Positions 49,462 to 59,405 are shown, numbered from the stretch's first letter. The stretch: 64,000 nucleotides of DNA from Bacillota bacterium (GCA_023426125.1 JAFABI010000055.1:53552-117551); one strand, 5' to 3'. Made by a program: numbers and translations. The notes: a model not told the origin generated them from the letters alone.

Positions 49462-50743
49462 CTCTGTTCTCAGTTTCCATGCCCTCCATTTCCTCAAATT
49501 GTTCATTTGCTAAAGACAGCATCAGCTTAATCCGGTTTTCCTGATTGACCTTGGTTGCACCGGGATCATAGTCCACCGCTACAATATTTGCGTTCGGGTG
49601 CAAAGCGCGTACTTTGCGGATCATCCCCTTGCCGGAGATGTGGTTGGGCAGGCATCCGAAAGGCTGTGCGCATACGATATTTTCACAGCCGCTTTCAATC
49701 AATTCCAGTATCTCTGCTGTCAAAAGCCAGCCTTCTCCCATTTTACAGCCATATCCCACTACATTGCTTACCATAGGCTTCATTTCTTTGAAAGTAGTCG
49801 GCGCCGCAAACTTTGGGTGTTTGCGGATCGCCCGGATGAGCATCCTGTCCACACGGTTCAAAAAGGCGAGGACAATCTCAAAAATCAGAAGCTTCATCCT
49901 GCTCCCGCCATAAAGGCGGATATCCTCCGCCCTCACATCAGCCATGAACGACATAAACGCCAACAGTCCCGGTATAATCACCTCACAATCCTGCTTCAGC
50001 AGAAAATCCGCGACATGATTATTCGCAAAGTCGGCATATTTCACGTAGATCTCGCCAACAATCCCGACCTTAATCTTTTTCTGGCCGGTGGTGGGAATGT
50101 CCGCATAGGCACGCACAATTTTGTTCATCGTTTTGCGCACACCCAAAACGCTCCCCACGCGTCCTTTTGCGATGGAAGTGGATAATGCCTCTGTCCAGTG
50201 TTTTGTCAGCGCGTCAGCCGAACCGGTATGAACTTCATAGGGGATCACCTGATTGCGTAGCGTCATCAGCAAATCTCCATATAACAGCGCCACTGCCGCT
50301 TTGACAGCCATAGATAGCGTAATTTTAAATCCGCTGTTTTTTTCGAGGCCGGAAAAATTCAAAGAGATGACCGGGATATGCCCATATCCAGCCTTTTTCA
50401 ACGCTTTTCTAAGTAGGTGAATGTAGTTGGAGGCGCGACAACCGCCGCCGGTCTGGGTCATCATCAGCGCCAATTTGTTGGTATCGTAATCCCCGCTTTT
50501 AATGGCCGATATCATCTGCCCGATGACCATCAGCGCGGGGTAGCAGGTGTCATTGTGAACATATTTCAAGCCTTCGTCCACGATGGCTCGCCCGTTATTA
50601 TTAAGCAACTCGACACGATATCCGTGCTGCCGCATCACATTAGCGATTAGTTCGAAATGGATGGGTAGCATATTTGGCAAAAGAATAGTATATTCATCCT
50701 TCATTGCCGGTGTAAATTCAATTCTTTCCTCCGCCTGATACAT
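49439..50743 (-). CDS. 2-hydroxyacyl-CoA dehydratase/activase-associated protein (DUF2229-type partner)
   Basis: Protein of 434 residues related to the dehydratase D-component family. YTILLPNMLPIHFELIANVM is the N-terminal Rossmann-like strand. Cys in NDTCYPALM and GGGCRASNY, and later NIVCAQPFGCLPNHI, are candidate iron-sulfur ligands. The ATG at 50743 has GGGGGAA upstream; starting earlier would overlap the activase gene. It follows the activase by 32 bases, so the two form one unit. Catalysis on a CoA ester is not demonstrated for this group. Confidence 0.78.
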   Translation of the reverse strand: MYQAEERIEFTPAMKDEYTILLPNMLPIHFELIANVMRQHGYRVELLNNNGRAIVDEGLKYVHNDTCYPALMVIGQMISAIKSGDYDTNKLALMMTQTGGGCRASNYIHLLRKALKKAGYGHIPVISLNFSGLEKNSGFKITLSMAVKAAVALLYGDLLMTLRNQVIPYEVHTGSADALTKHWTEALSTSIAKGRVGSVLGVRKTMNKIVRAYADIPTTGQKKIKVGIVGEIYVKYADFANNHVADFLLKQDCEVIIPGLLAFMSFMADVRAEDIRLYGGSRMKLLIFEIVLAFLNRVDRMLIRAIRKHPKFAAPTTFKEMKPMVSNVVGYGCKMGEGWLLTAEILELIESGCENIVCAQPFGCLPNHISGKGMIRKVRALHPNANIVAVDYDPGATKVNQENRIKLMLSLANEQFEEMEGMETENREVCELIT

Positions 50744-50775
50744 TGCGATTCCCCCGTGATATTTTAGTCTCTGAT

Positions 50776-53697
50776 CTATTCCCATTTGGACGCGGCGAAC
50801 AGACTGCGCAGGCGTATGCGGACAGCGTCCAGGTTTGTGATTTCGTCAATCTTCAATTGTGTGTATACCTTGCCGTTCTGCTCCAGAATACTGCGTACCT
50901 CGTCAGTGGTAATGGCGTCCATCCCGCAGCCGAAGGAAACCAATTGTACGAAGTTGACGTTCTCGTATTCGGACTGTACCACGGCCTTTGCAGCGGAATA
51001 CAACCGGGCATGATAGGTCCATTGGTTGAGAACATTGGTCTGTTTGTCATCGGTCAGGTCACAGATTGCGTCTTCCGAGATTACCGCCGCGCCCATGAGC
51101 GCAATCAGGTTATCGATACGGTGGTTGATCTGCGGGTCAATGTGGTACGGACGCCCGGCCAGTATAATCACCGGCTGCCGGCTAAATGCGGCTTTTTTCA
51201 GCTCCACCCGGCCTGTTTTACGGATCTGGCCCATATACCGCGCATATTCCTGATAAGCATCCTCCACGGCAACATCAACTTCCTCGCGCGCCAATGACGG
51301 GAACCGAGTTTTTAGCGTGTCATAAAGGCGTTTTTTGAAATCGCGCTTTCTGTGGATGCCAAAATATTTGTAGATGAAATCCACCTGCTGCAAGCGCTCT
51401 GCATTGGCATGCAGCAGCTCCGGATAGTAGGCGACGACCGGACAATTGTAATGGTTATGGCTCCTTCCCTCATCAAAGTGATAGGACATGCATGGATAAA
51501 AGATCGTCTTTATTCCATGATCCAGCAGCCATTCGATATGCCCATGCATGAGCTTGGCGGGGTAGCAGACCGTATCGGATGGGATGGTATGCTGCCCACG
51601 GATATACAGGTCATGGTCCGATTCTGGAGAGGTTATTACCTCAAATCCAAGCCGGGTCAGCAGCGTGTGCCAGAAAGGCAGCAGCTCATACATGTTCAGC
51701 CCCATTGGCAGGCCGATCCTGCCGCGGCTTCCTGTGACCGGCTGATACCTGGCAAGCAGCCCGCGCTTGTAAGCGAACATATTGAAAGCCGGTTGTTGTT
51801 TTGAACGGCGAACAGGTTTGTCGCATCGGTTTCCGCTAGTCAGGGTCCGTCCCTCGCCAAACTGATTGACAGTAAGGCGGCAGTGATTCGTACACATTTT
51901 GCACGTCGTCGTTTTGACTGTATGCGTCAAATCGCGCAATTCCTCTGCGCTCAGGGTAGCACTTTTTTCTTTTGCAAGCCCTTTAGCATATAAGGCTGCA
52001 CCGTATGCGCCCATCAGACCTGCGATGTCCGGGCGGATGACGTCCACGCCGGCTTCCATTTCAAATGCACGAAGCACCGCGTCGTTTAGGAAGGTGCCTC
52101 CCTGTACGACGATATGGTCGCCCAGCTCAGCGATACTGGAAGCACGTATGACCTTATATATCGCATTCTTGACAACGCTTATGGATAGACCCGCCGCGAT
52201 GTTTTCAAGCGATGCGCCGTCTCGCTGTGCCTGCTTGACGGCGGAATTCATAAAAACCGTGCAGCGGGACCCGAGGTCGACCGGACGCGGTGCGAACAAC
52301 CCCTTTGCAACAAAATCCTCAATAGAGAAGCCCCACGCATTGGCGAATGTCTGCAAAAACGAGCCGCAACCGGAGGAACAGGCTTCGTTAAGGAAGATAT
52401 TGTCGATCCCGCCGTTATGGATGTGAAAACATTTGATGTCCTGCCCACCAATGTCGATGATGAAATTTACCTCCGGCAGAAATTCCTTTGCCGCGGAGAA
52501 GTGGGCGACGGTTTCCACGATTCCTCCATCCAGTCGGAAAGCACTTCGGATCAGATCCTCACCATATCCGGTCGCAGCCGACGCGGTTATCCGTGTATAT
52601 GGGAAGCGATCATAAAACCCGATCAGAAAATCGCGCACCTTATCCACGGGCGTTCCACCGCTAGGTTGATAATCGCTCATCAGAATTTCATTATTCTCAT
52701 TGAGCGCTACGCATTTGACGGTTGTGGAGCCGGCGTCAATGCCAAGAAAAACCCGCCCTGCATAGGCAGTATCCTCCTGCGCATAGCGGACATGCGCCTT
52801 TGCGTGGCGTTGCGTGAAGGCATCGTAATCCGTCTGGGTCTCAAAAAGGCACCTGCAGGAGGCGTATTCATTAGAATGGACAGACTGCCTGAATCGACAG
52901 ATTAATTGGTCGATGTCCACCTGCTTTCCCTCGGCCATCGTGGCGCCAAACGCCACATAGTATAACGAGCTTTCCGGAAGAGTCCCTTGTACCTGAAGAA
53001 TACGGTCGAAGGCCGCCCGTAATTCTGAAAAGAAGGTCAGCGGACCACCCAAATAGAGAATGTTTCCCCTGATACTCCGCCCTTGTGCAAGACCAGCGAC
53101 GGTCTGATTGACAATAGCGTCAAAGATGCTGGCAGCAATGTTATCCTTTTGAACTCCCTGATTGAGCAATGCCTGTATGTCCGATTTGGCAAATACGCCG
53201 CAGCGCGAGGCAATCGTATATCGTTGGTCGCTTTTTTGCGCCATAATGTTCAAATATCCCGGCTCCGTATTCAGTAGCGTTGCCATTTGATCGATAAAAG
53301 CGCCAGTACCGCCTGCGCATGAGCCATTCATACGCACTTCAAGTGGATATGTCTGGCTTGTACCCTCCAGAAAGAGGATCTTAGCGTCCTCGCCGCCCAG
53401 TTCAATCACTACATCCGTCTCGGGGGTCAATTTTCTTACGGCAAGCCGCGTGGCGAACACCTCTTGAACGAAGGGGAGGTCGTAGGCCTCGGCAAACCCC
53501 ATTCCCGCCGATCCCGATACAGCAATTGAAACCTTTGACCGTGCGGGCAGCACAACCTTGATCGCCAGCATCATGCCGGCTGTTTTTTCTGCAATCTGAC
53601 CGCAATGTCTCTCGTATTTATGTAACAGAACGCTTCCGTCCTCATCCAATACGACTGTCTTAATGGTTGTGGAACCGATATCCAGTCCGATTTTCAT
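50776..53697 (-). CDS. acyl-CoA dehydratase activase-like protein, two ASKHA ATPase domains plus DUF2229
   Basis: Protein of 973 residues. Domain 1 begins GLDIGSTTIKTVVLDEDG (4-21) and holds RMNGSCAGGTGAF. Domain 2 begins GIDAGSTTVKCVALNENN (~319) and holds NEACSSGCGSFLQTF. These are the ASKHA ATP sites and cluster-binding cysteines of BcrAD/BadFG/HgdC activases. The C-terminal third (CKMCTNHCRL, SDTVCYPAKLMHGH, YPCMSYHFDEG) is DUF2229. Such proteins couple ATP hydrolysis to low-potential electron transfer. The partner is the next gene; no dehydratase alpha/beta pair is nearby, so the target reaction is open. Confidence 0.85.
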   Translation of the reverse strand: MKIGLDIGSTTIKTVVLDEDGSVLLHKYERHCGQIAEKTAGMMLAIKVVLPARSKVSIAVSGSAGMGFAEAYDLPFVQEVFATRLAVRKLTPETDVVIELGGEDAKILFLEGTSQTYPLEVRMNGSCAGGTGAFIDQMATLLNTEPGYLNIMAQKSDQRYTIASRCGVFAKSDIQALLNQGVQKDNIAASIFDAIVNQTVAGLAQGRSIRGNILYLGGPLTFFSELRAAFDRILQVQGTLPESSLYYVAFGATMAEGKQVDIDQLICRFRQSVHSNEYASCRCLFETQTDYDAFTQRHAKAHVRYAQEDTAYAGRVFLGIDAGSTTVKCVALNENNEILMSDYQPSGGTPVDKVRDFLIGFYDRFPYTRITASAATGYGEDLIRSAFRLDGGIVETVAHFSAAKEFLPEVNFIIDIGGQDIKCFHIHNGGIDNIFLNEACSSGCGSFLQTFANAWGFSIEDFVAKGLFAPRPVDLGSRCTVFMNSAVKQAQRDGASLENIAAGLSISVVKNAIYKVIRASSIAELGDHIVVQGGTFLNDAVLRAFEMEAGVDVIRPDIAGLMGAYGAALYAKGLAKEKSATLSAEELRDLTHTVKTTTCKMCTNHCRLTVNQFGEGRTLTSGNRCDKPVRRSKQQPAFNMFAYKRGLLARYQPVTGSRGRIGLPMGLNMYELLPFWHTLLTRLGFEVITSPESDHDLYIRGQHTIPSDTVCYPAKLMHGHIEWLLDHGIKTIFYPCMSYHFDEGRSHNHYNCPVVAYYPELLHANAERLQQVDFIYKYFGIHRKRDFKKRLYDTLKTRFPSLAREEVDVAVEDAYQEYARYMGQIRKTGRVELKKAAFSRQPVIILAGRPYHIDPQINHRIDNLIALMGAAVISEDAICDLTDDKQTNVLNQWTYHARLYSAAKAVVQSEYENVNFVQLVSFGCGMDAITTDEVRSILEQNGKVYTQLKIDEITNLDAVRIRLRSLFAASKWE

Positions 53698-53952
53698 CTA
53701 ATCTACCTTTCTCCCGCTTCTTGGCAGCTTAAGCGCCGTGATCCAGTCTTACGATCCCGATGCCGCGTTTTATTCTCCGCTGCTTAGTGAAAGCATACAT
53801 CTGCAAGATAAATTTATAGTAAACAGATTCAATCTAAGAAACATTTCATAATGCGGATTTGCCTTGGGTTAAGATTGCACTTTTATACTGATTGATTAGC
53901 TACAAAACTATCTGTTACAAATCTGCCAATTTGTCTAACCTTGTTTGATTAT

Positions 53953-54020
53953 ATTGATTTTCTCATTTTAAAAGGTATAATAATGAATTATGCGACGCCG
54001 TTACAGTTGTTACATGTTAC
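53953..54020 (+). promoter_or_regulatory. promoter and TetR operator of the drug exporter
   Basis: TTGATT (53954-53959), a 16-base spacer and TATAAT (53976-53981). GTTACAGTTGTTACATGTTAC (54000-54020) lies over the early transcript and recurs as GTTACAATTGTTCCATGTTA at 56369 before the TetR gene. The remaining bases 53698-53950 hold the activase promoter region, with no other feature that I can see. Confidence 0.75.
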
Positions 54021-54085
54021 GGTTGTCGCATATATCTTCAGTATTCATAATTCAATTAGCTAAAAGAGGAAGAAGGCCGAGCTTA

Positions 54086-55594
54086 ATGGAAGAAAAGCCT
54101 ATAGATAAAGATATTAATGGAAAAGAATATAATAAGACGCTGCTTATAATTACATTACTTCTTGGATCGTTTGTTTCCATCCTGAATTCAACAATATTGT
54201 CTACTGCATTACCTCATATAATGCAATATTTTAGCATAACCGCAAGCACAGTACAGTGGCTGACAACAGCATTTCTGCTTGTGAATGCCATAATGATTCC
54301 CCTAACAGCATTACTTATTGAAAAGTTTTCAACTAAAAAATTGTTTATGTTCTCCATGTTGATTTTTGGAGTGGGGACACTTGTTTGCGCTTTCTCTTCA
54401 AGCTTTAATGTTCTTCTTGTAGGAAGAATAATCCAAGCAGCCGGTGCAGGAATAATGATGCCTTTAATTAATACCGTATTTCTATTCATTTTCCCACCGG
54501 AAAAGAGAGGCTTTGCAATGGGTCTTTATGGTTTGGTTGCAAGCTTTGCTCCTGCCATAGGGCCTACTTTAGCAGGATTGATTATTGACCAATGGGATTG
54601 GCATTTCCTATTCTATATGCTAATTCCCGTATTGATTTTAGATATAATATTTGTGTTTTTCTTTATGAAGGATGTTATCCCGCTAAAAAATCCCAAGATA
54701 GATTTACTATCTATTGTTCTTTCAACAATAGGGTTCGGTTCAATGTTGTATGGATTGAGCAGTGCCGGTAATAAGGGTTGGTCTGATATTGGCGTAATAA
54801 CAACGATAATTGCCGGAGCCGCAATCAGTGCTTTATTTGTATGGCGCCAAATTGCTATGGAAAAGCCGATGCTTGAAATGCGTGTTTTTAAATCTAATAC
54901 ATTCTCACTGACAACAATAATAGTCAGTATTTTAAATATAGCATCCGTAGGCGCAACTGTTATAATACCGATTTTCCTTCAAAATGTACTTGGAAAGTCA
55001 GCATTCACCAGTGGATTAGTACTTTTGCCTGGCGCGTTATTGATGGCGGCTGCAATGATAGTATCGGGACGTTTGCATGATAAGTATGGTGCAAAAAAAT
55101 TAGCCATACCTGGTATTATTCTATTAATTATTGCCACTTTACCTTTTACAAATTTGAGTAAGTCCGCATCCGTAGCATATATTACGGTGTCATATGCAAT
55201 CCGGTTTGTTGGAATTGCCCTTGCTATAATGCCATTGCAGGCAGCCGGAGTAAATTCTTTGCCAAATAAGCTACTGCCTCATGCTACTGCAGTTGTTAAC
55301 ATGGCAAAACAATTAGCCGCGTCTCTTGGAACAGCAGTATTAATCACTGCAATGTCCAATATTGCAGCTTCAAACGCTCCTGATAAAGCCCTTGCAAGTA
55401 CCAACTTAGCACTTTATGAGGCAGGAACGTCGGACGCTATAATAAAAGGTATTAACACTACATTTGTGTTAGTCTCTGCGATAATTTTAGTTTCTTTGGT
55501 TTTATCCTTCTTTTTAAAGAATAAACAGAAACCGCTCACCACTATAGATGACACTGAACCGGGTAGTGTAAACCACTTGGAAAACAAGGAATAG
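54086..55594 (+). CDS. DHA2-family multidrug MFS exporter (EmrB/QacA type)
   Basis: Drug:proton antiporter of 502 residues with about fourteen helices. LLGSFVSILNSTILSTALPHI is the family's first helix. MPLINTVFLFIFPPEKRGFAMGLYGLVASFAPAIGPTLAGLI carries motifs B and C (A-GP-LGG type). The ATG at 54086 follows GAGGAAGAAGG. Codon use is more AT-rich than in neighbours, suggesting acquisition. The TetR repressor is encoded convergently downstream. Confidence 0.9.
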   Translation: MEEKPIDKDINGKEYNKTLLIITLLLGSFVSILNSTILSTALPHIMQYFSITASTVQWLTTAFLLVNAIMIPLTALLIEKFSTKKLFMFSMLIFGVGTLVCAFSSSFNVLLVGRIIQAAGAGIMMPLINTVFLFIFPPEKRGFAMGLYGLVASFAPAIGPTLAGLIIDQWDWHFLFYMLIPVLILDIIFVFFFMKDVIPLKNPKIDLLSIVLSTIGFGSMLYGLSSAGNKGWSDIGVITTIIAGAAISALFVWRQIAMEKPMLEMRVFKSNTFSLTTIIVSILNIASVGATVIIPIFLQNVLGKSAFTSGLVLLPGALLMAAAMIVSGRLHDKYGAKKLAIPGIILLIIATLPFTNLSKSASVAYITVSYAIRFVGIALAIMPLQAAGVNSLPNKLLPHATAVVNMAKQLAASLGTAVLITAMSNIAASNAPDKALASTNLALYEAGTSDAIIKGINTTFVLVSAIILVSLVLSFFLKNKQKPLTTIDDTEPGSVNHLENKE

Positions 55595-55629
55595 TTACTC
55601 TCCGAGATTGCCTAATGAAAATTAACATG

Positions 55630-55706
55630 AAAGCGGCACATCACAGTCTAAGCGGTATGGGAGCTAACAAAACTTCCAACCTGTTCAAACTATGATGTGC
55701 CGCTTT
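55630..55706. terminator. foldback between convergent exporter and TetR genes
   Basis: Perfect 14-base inverted repeat AAAGCGGCACATCA/TGATGTGCCGCTTT enclosing 49 bases. It may act as a bidirectional terminator, although the T-run is short. Confidence 0.5.
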
Positions 55707-55745
55707 ATAAATTAAAGCGACAAACCTAATAAACTACTTGCCAAA

Positions 55746-56306
55746 TTAATGTTTCATCAAACCATTAAAAAATATCATCGCCATGTCTGCCAACATTTCC
55801 GGAGACTCTTCAAAATCATTTCTTATCCATAATGAGAGAATGGAACAAATGGTTGAAGCGAGAAACCCTAATACATAAGTATCATATATTGGTTCCCTTA
55901 TAGTTTTGGGATTCTTCTCTTTATTCGATATGCTTATAACAATCGATATCGTCTTATTTAATGATTTATTAAATAGAAATAAAAGGTTATTTTTTTGAAT
56001 TAATTTCAGAAAATCCTTACGCAGCATCAAATAGTCGAAAAAACTTTTAATTTGTTGATAAGTATCCATCTCAGGATTGGAATGATCTGATATATATTTT
56101 TGAAACATATTATCAAGATAAAGCTCCAATATGTCTGCTTTTAATTCAAAATTACGATAAAATGTTTGCCTCACTACCTGCGCTTCCTGACATATTTGCG
56201 TAATAGTAATATTATTGAAAGGATAAAGCATCATCAGTCTCAGCAAAGCGTCCATAATCATTTGTTGAGATTGTAGTGCCTGTGAGTTTTCACTTTTAAT
56301 ATACAT
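55746..56306 (-). CDS. TetR family transcriptional regulator
   Basis: Repressor of 186 residues. The helix-turn-helix is ITITQICQEAQVVRQTFYRNFELKADIL. The C-terminal ligand domain resembles the TetR_C_8 type with LGFLASTICSILSLWIRNDF. It has the same AT-rich character as the exporter. The sequence repeated at both promoters makes it the likely repressor of the exporter and of itself. Confidence 0.9.
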   Translation of the reverse strand: MYIKSENSQALQSQQMIMDALLRLMMLYPFNNITITQICQEAQVVRQTFYRNFELKADILELYLDNMFQKYISDHSNPEMDTYQQIKSFFDYLMLRKDFLKLIQKNNLLFLFNKSLNKTISIVISISNKEKNPKTIREPIYDTYVLGFLASTICSILSLWIRNDFEESPEMLADMAMIFFNGLMKH

Positions 56307-56341
56307 GGCACAAACCCTTCTACTTAGTAGTTCTTTGTTCC

Positions 56342-56389
56342 ATTATATAATAACAAATATTAGAGCATGTTACAATTGTTCCATGTTAC
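56342..56389 (-). promoter_or_regulatory. promoter and TetR operator of the TetR gene
   Basis: Minus-strand TATAAT (56342-56347). The operator-like GTTACAATTGTTCCATGTTA (56369-56389) covers the -35 region and matches the exporter operator at 18 of 21 positions. Confidence 0.7.
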
Positions 56390-56418
56390 CGCGTTCGACG
56401 TTCGACGCATGGTAAGGT

Positions 56419-57495
56419 TCAACTATTTTGGTTTGGCAGAAAAACCGTAAACGTACTGCCATTTTCCAACTCACTCTGCACTTCGATTGTGCCGTTGTAT
56501 AGTTCCGTGATTCGCTTGACAATCGCAAGACCGAGACCGTTTCCGGCTGTGGCATGGGAGGTATCGCCCTGATAGAACTTATCAAAAATGCGTGTTTTCG
56601 TTTGTTCGTCCATACCGGTGCCGCCATCCTGAACGGTAAAGCGGATGCCGTTGTTTACCCTTACAAGGGACACGTTGATTACACCTCCTTGATAAGAAAA
56701 CTTGATTGCGTTATCCAGAAGATTGATCCAGATTTGCTGTGTGAAATCTTCGTTTCCGTTATAGGTCACCTCGGTCGCCTCGTCCATTTCTACATTGACC
56801 GAAAGCCTTTTCCGCGACCATTTTGGTTCCATAAGCAGGATTACTCTTCGGATCTGCTCATCCAACCTGAATGGGGTGTTATCGGAAATAATTGCAATAT
56901 TCTCGTACTTTGACATGTTAAGAACATTGGTTGAGAGCTCGGCCAGACGTTCCGATTCCGCAATAATGATATCAAGGTATTCCCGTTTTTCCTCTTCGCT
57001 GAGATTCCCGTCTCTCAGCAGTTTGGCAAACCCGCGCATGGATACAATAGGCGTTTTGAACTCATGGGAAAAATTATTAACAAAATCACTTCTCAGCGTT
57101 TCGATGGACGACAATTCATGAGTCATTTTATTAAAGCTTTGTGACAGCTCCTCAAATTCGCCGATTCCTTTGAACTCTACCTGTACGTTAAAATCACCCT
57201 GGGCGACCTGATGGACGGCTTCGATTACTTTGCGGATCGGTTTGAGTGCTTTTTTGCTGAAAAAGAAAGTAAGTGCCATTCCAAGCGAAATACAAAGCAA
57301 AAGCATCAAATCAAAAAACCAAGCCTCAAATCCGGTCATCTCCCAAAAGTCTCCAAATGGTACTACACCGACCAAATGCAATATCGATATGATCAGCCCG
57401 ACCAATATGAAGGTCGCCAACATGACGCCAAAAACGAACGCTATCAGCGAGAAAGTAAGACTATGTTTTTTTTTGAAATTTCTTAAGCGCCTCAT
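56419..57495 (-). CDS. sensor histidine kinase
   Basis: Membrane kinase of 358 residues. Two helices (FSLIAFVFGVMLATFILVGLI; FFDLMLLLCISLGMALTFFF) with only a short external loop, so an intramembrane or envelope signal is likely. HAMP, then His144 in NNFSHEFKTPIVS, N-box WINLLDNAIKFSY, and the G-boxes QDGGTGMD and GNGLGLAIVK. Its ATG overlaps the regulator stop by four bases. Confidence 0.92.
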   Translation of the reverse strand: MRRLRNFKKKHSLTFSLIAFVFGVMLATFILVGLIISILHLVGVVPFGDFWEMTGFEAWFFDLMLLLCISLGMALTFFFSKKALKPIRKVIEAVHQVAQGDFNVQVEFKGIGEFEELSQSFNKMTHELSSIETLRSDFVNNFSHEFKTPIVSMRGFAKLLRDGNLSEEEKREYLDIIIAESERLAELSTNVLNMSKYENIAIISDNTPFRLDEQIRRVILLMEPKWSRKRLSVNVEMDEATEVTYNGNEDFTQQIWINLLDNAIKFSYQGGVINVSLVRVNNGIRFTVQDGGTGMDEQTKTRIFDKFYQGDTSHATAGNGLGLAIVKRITELYNGTIEVQSELENGSTFTVFLPNQNS

Positions 57496-58166
57496 ACCTT
57501 TTTCACCGCCTTATACCCGAGGCCGCGCACCGTAACGATTTCAAACTCCGGCCAATCACGAAACCTTTCCCGCAAACGGTTGATATGCACATTAAGCGTG
57601 TGGTCATCCGTTTCGGAATCCATACCCCACAACTCATCCATCAGCTGTAGGCGGGTAAAGGTAATATTGGAGTATGAGAGCAGCTTGAATAAAAGATGGA
57701 ATTCCTTCTGCGGCAGCTTCATCTCTTCGGCCCCGCGCGATACGGTAAGCGTATCGTAGTCAAGTATTACATCTCCTACTCCTAACCTGTGCTCGCTGGC
57801 AATCTGCGCTCTTCTGAGCAATGCTTTGATTCGAAGCACCATTTCTTCCTCATCGACAGGCTTTGTCATGTAATCGTCCGTACCGACAAGAAAACCCTTC
57901 TTTTTATCCTTTGGGGTCTGTTTTGCTGTCACCATTAAAATGGGCAGGTTTTTCCATGTAAGCCGAAGCTGCTCCGTTAATTCATATCCATCCAGGTTCG
58001 GCATCATTAAATCCAAAACAACCAGATCAACATGTTGATTCTCCATTACCTCAAGGGCAGCAACACCGTCCTCGGCCTGCAAGGTTTCAAAACCATTTTG
58101 CCGGAGTACCGCGCACATCAGCTTTCTTGTGTTTGTATCATCTTCAACAACCAATATCCTAAACAC
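57492..58166 (-). CDS. OmpR-family response regulator
   Basis: 224 residues: RILVVEDDTN, D52 in VVLDLMMPNLDG, Lys in DDYMTKPVD. The winged-helix domain ends DHTLNVHINRLRERFRDWP and VRGLGYKAVKKV. GTG at 58166 has GGAGGCG upstream, and the frame further upstream has no site. It is transcribed divergently from the DedA-like gene across a symmetrical repeat that contains the shared 11-base-phased motif on both strands, so autoregulation is likely. Confidence 0.92.
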   Translation of the reverse strand: MFRILVVEDDTNTRKLMCAVLRQNGFETLQAEDGVAALEVMENQHVDLVVLDLMMPNLDGYELTEQLRLTWKNLPILMVTAKQTPKDKKKGFLVGTDDYMTKPVDEEEMVLRIKALLRRAQIASEHRLGVGDVILDYDTLTVSRGAEEMKLPQKEFHLLFKLLSYSNITFTRLQLMDELWGMDSETDDHTLNVHINRLRERFRDWPEFEIVTVRGLGYKAVKKV

Positions 58167-58216
58167 TTCAATCGCCTCCACAATTCTTAGTTTACCACAG
58201 AAAATATAACAAAGGA

Positions 58217-58282
58217 GTATCAATTAAACATCAACGGAAAATTTATTCCGTTGATGTTTAATTGATACTGGGCTGTTAAACT
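58217..58282. promoter_or_regulatory. divergent promoter/operator between response regulator and DedA-like gene (shared motif copy 1)
   Basis: A 23-base perfect inverted repeat around GTATCAATTAAACATCAACG. Plus strand: TTGATGTTTAA (58251-58261), TTGATACTGGG (58262-58272), TAAACT (58277-58282). The minus strand carries the same two repeats pointing to the regulator gene. Confidence 0.75.
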
Positions 58283-58472
58283 TCAATAGATTTACTAAAT
58301 TGTCGTTACCCTGACGAAGATAGTCGGGCAAAGGAAAGTTATTATAAAATTGGCGGGTATCTGACTTGAATAAATATAAAGACAATACTCTGCCGAAACG
58401 GCCAATTTGCAATAGCTTTACATATAATGGAGGTCCATACGCCATCCATTATAGCAAAATGAGGTGGATATA

Positions 58473-59180
58473 ATGAAAAACGCATTTAAAAGCAAAACGG
58501 TACAATCTATTCTGCAAGCACTGCCGTTTATAGTAATAATATTTATGGTCATAGTTTTTTTGCTTTCAGGTAATAAGTTTACGGTAGAAAAACTGTTGTC
58601 ATACACGCCTGACAATTATTTATGGGCGGCAACCTTTATACTGATGCTATTTGCGGTCAAAAGCGTGTCGATAATTATGCCGGTGGTGGTTCTCTATATA
58701 ACCACAGGGTGCATCTTCCCGCTGTTTCCCGCGCTGCTTATCAATTTTGCCGGTGAAATAATATGCGTGGGAATCGCTTATTGGGTAGGGCGTTATGCGG
58801 GCTCAAATCTTGCGGAAAAACTGATTATTAAATATCCAAAAGTAAAAGAGCTTTCAGAGAAGCAGCAAAGAAACGAGTGGTTTATTTCATATTTTCTTAG
58901 AGTATGCCCAATTCCGAACAGCGCCGTCAGTTTATATCTCGGCTCTATGAAGATCTCGTTTCGCAAATATATAATAGCGGGGTTTCTTGGCGAATTACCG
59001 GCAGTGATTTATTCCACATTAATCGGTGCAAGCATATCCAAACCATCTTCGCTGATGCTTATCATATCCGCCGCCGTTACCACAATACTTTCTGTATCCT
59101 CAGCTCTCATATATAGATATATTCAGAAAACAAAGATTAAGAAAACGGATGCAGGGTCAAATGGCGCAAACAGTCTTTAA
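58473..59180 (+). CDS. DedA/TVP38-TMEM64 family membrane protein
   Basis: Integral membrane protein of 235 residues with about six helices. SVSIIMPVVVLYITTGCIFP and GIAYWVGRYAGSNLAEKLI are the family core, with FLRVCPIPNSAVSLYLGSMKISFRKYI the conserved second half. DedA-type proteins are now linked to lipid scrambling or lipid-carrier recycling. ATG at 58473 has GAGGTGG upstream. It is the first gene of the putative envelope regulon. Confidence 0.88.
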   Translation: MKNAFKSKTVQSILQALPFIVIIFMVIVFLLSGNKFTVEKLLSYTPDNYLWAATFILMLFAVKSVSIIMPVVVLYITTGCIFPLFPALLINFAGEIICVGIAYWVGRYAGSNLAEKLIIKYPKVKELSEKQQRNEWFISYFLRVCPIPNSAVSLYLGSMKISFRKYIIAGFLGELPAVIYSTLIGASISKPSSLMLIISAAVTTILSVSSALIYRYIQKTKIKKTDAGSNGANSL

Positions 59181-59277
59181 AAGATTTTTTGAATATGAGT
59201 CGGACTCGCGTTTGTCATAATAGCTTGTGTTAATCTCTATATCGAAAGGGTTCTCATATAGGAATCTGAGTGATGGA

Positions 59278-59331
59278 CCTCAACGGAATTTCCTTTTCGT
59301 TGAGGTTCAATTGATATTCGACTGGTAAACT
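59278..59331 (+). promoter_or_regulatory. shared response-regulator promoter motif, copy 2
   Basis: CCTCAACGG left arm, then TTGAGGTTCAA (59300-59310), TTGATATTCGA (59311-59321) and TAAACT (59326-59331). The following ~60 bases (AAATTGTCGTCGCCTGACGA) also match copy 1. Confidence 0.75.
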
Positions 59332-59405
59332 ACAGCAGATCAGCAAAATTGTCGTCGCCTGACGAAAGCGGCCGGGCAGATGAAAAATAAGGGAGAGTAA
59401 GCGAC

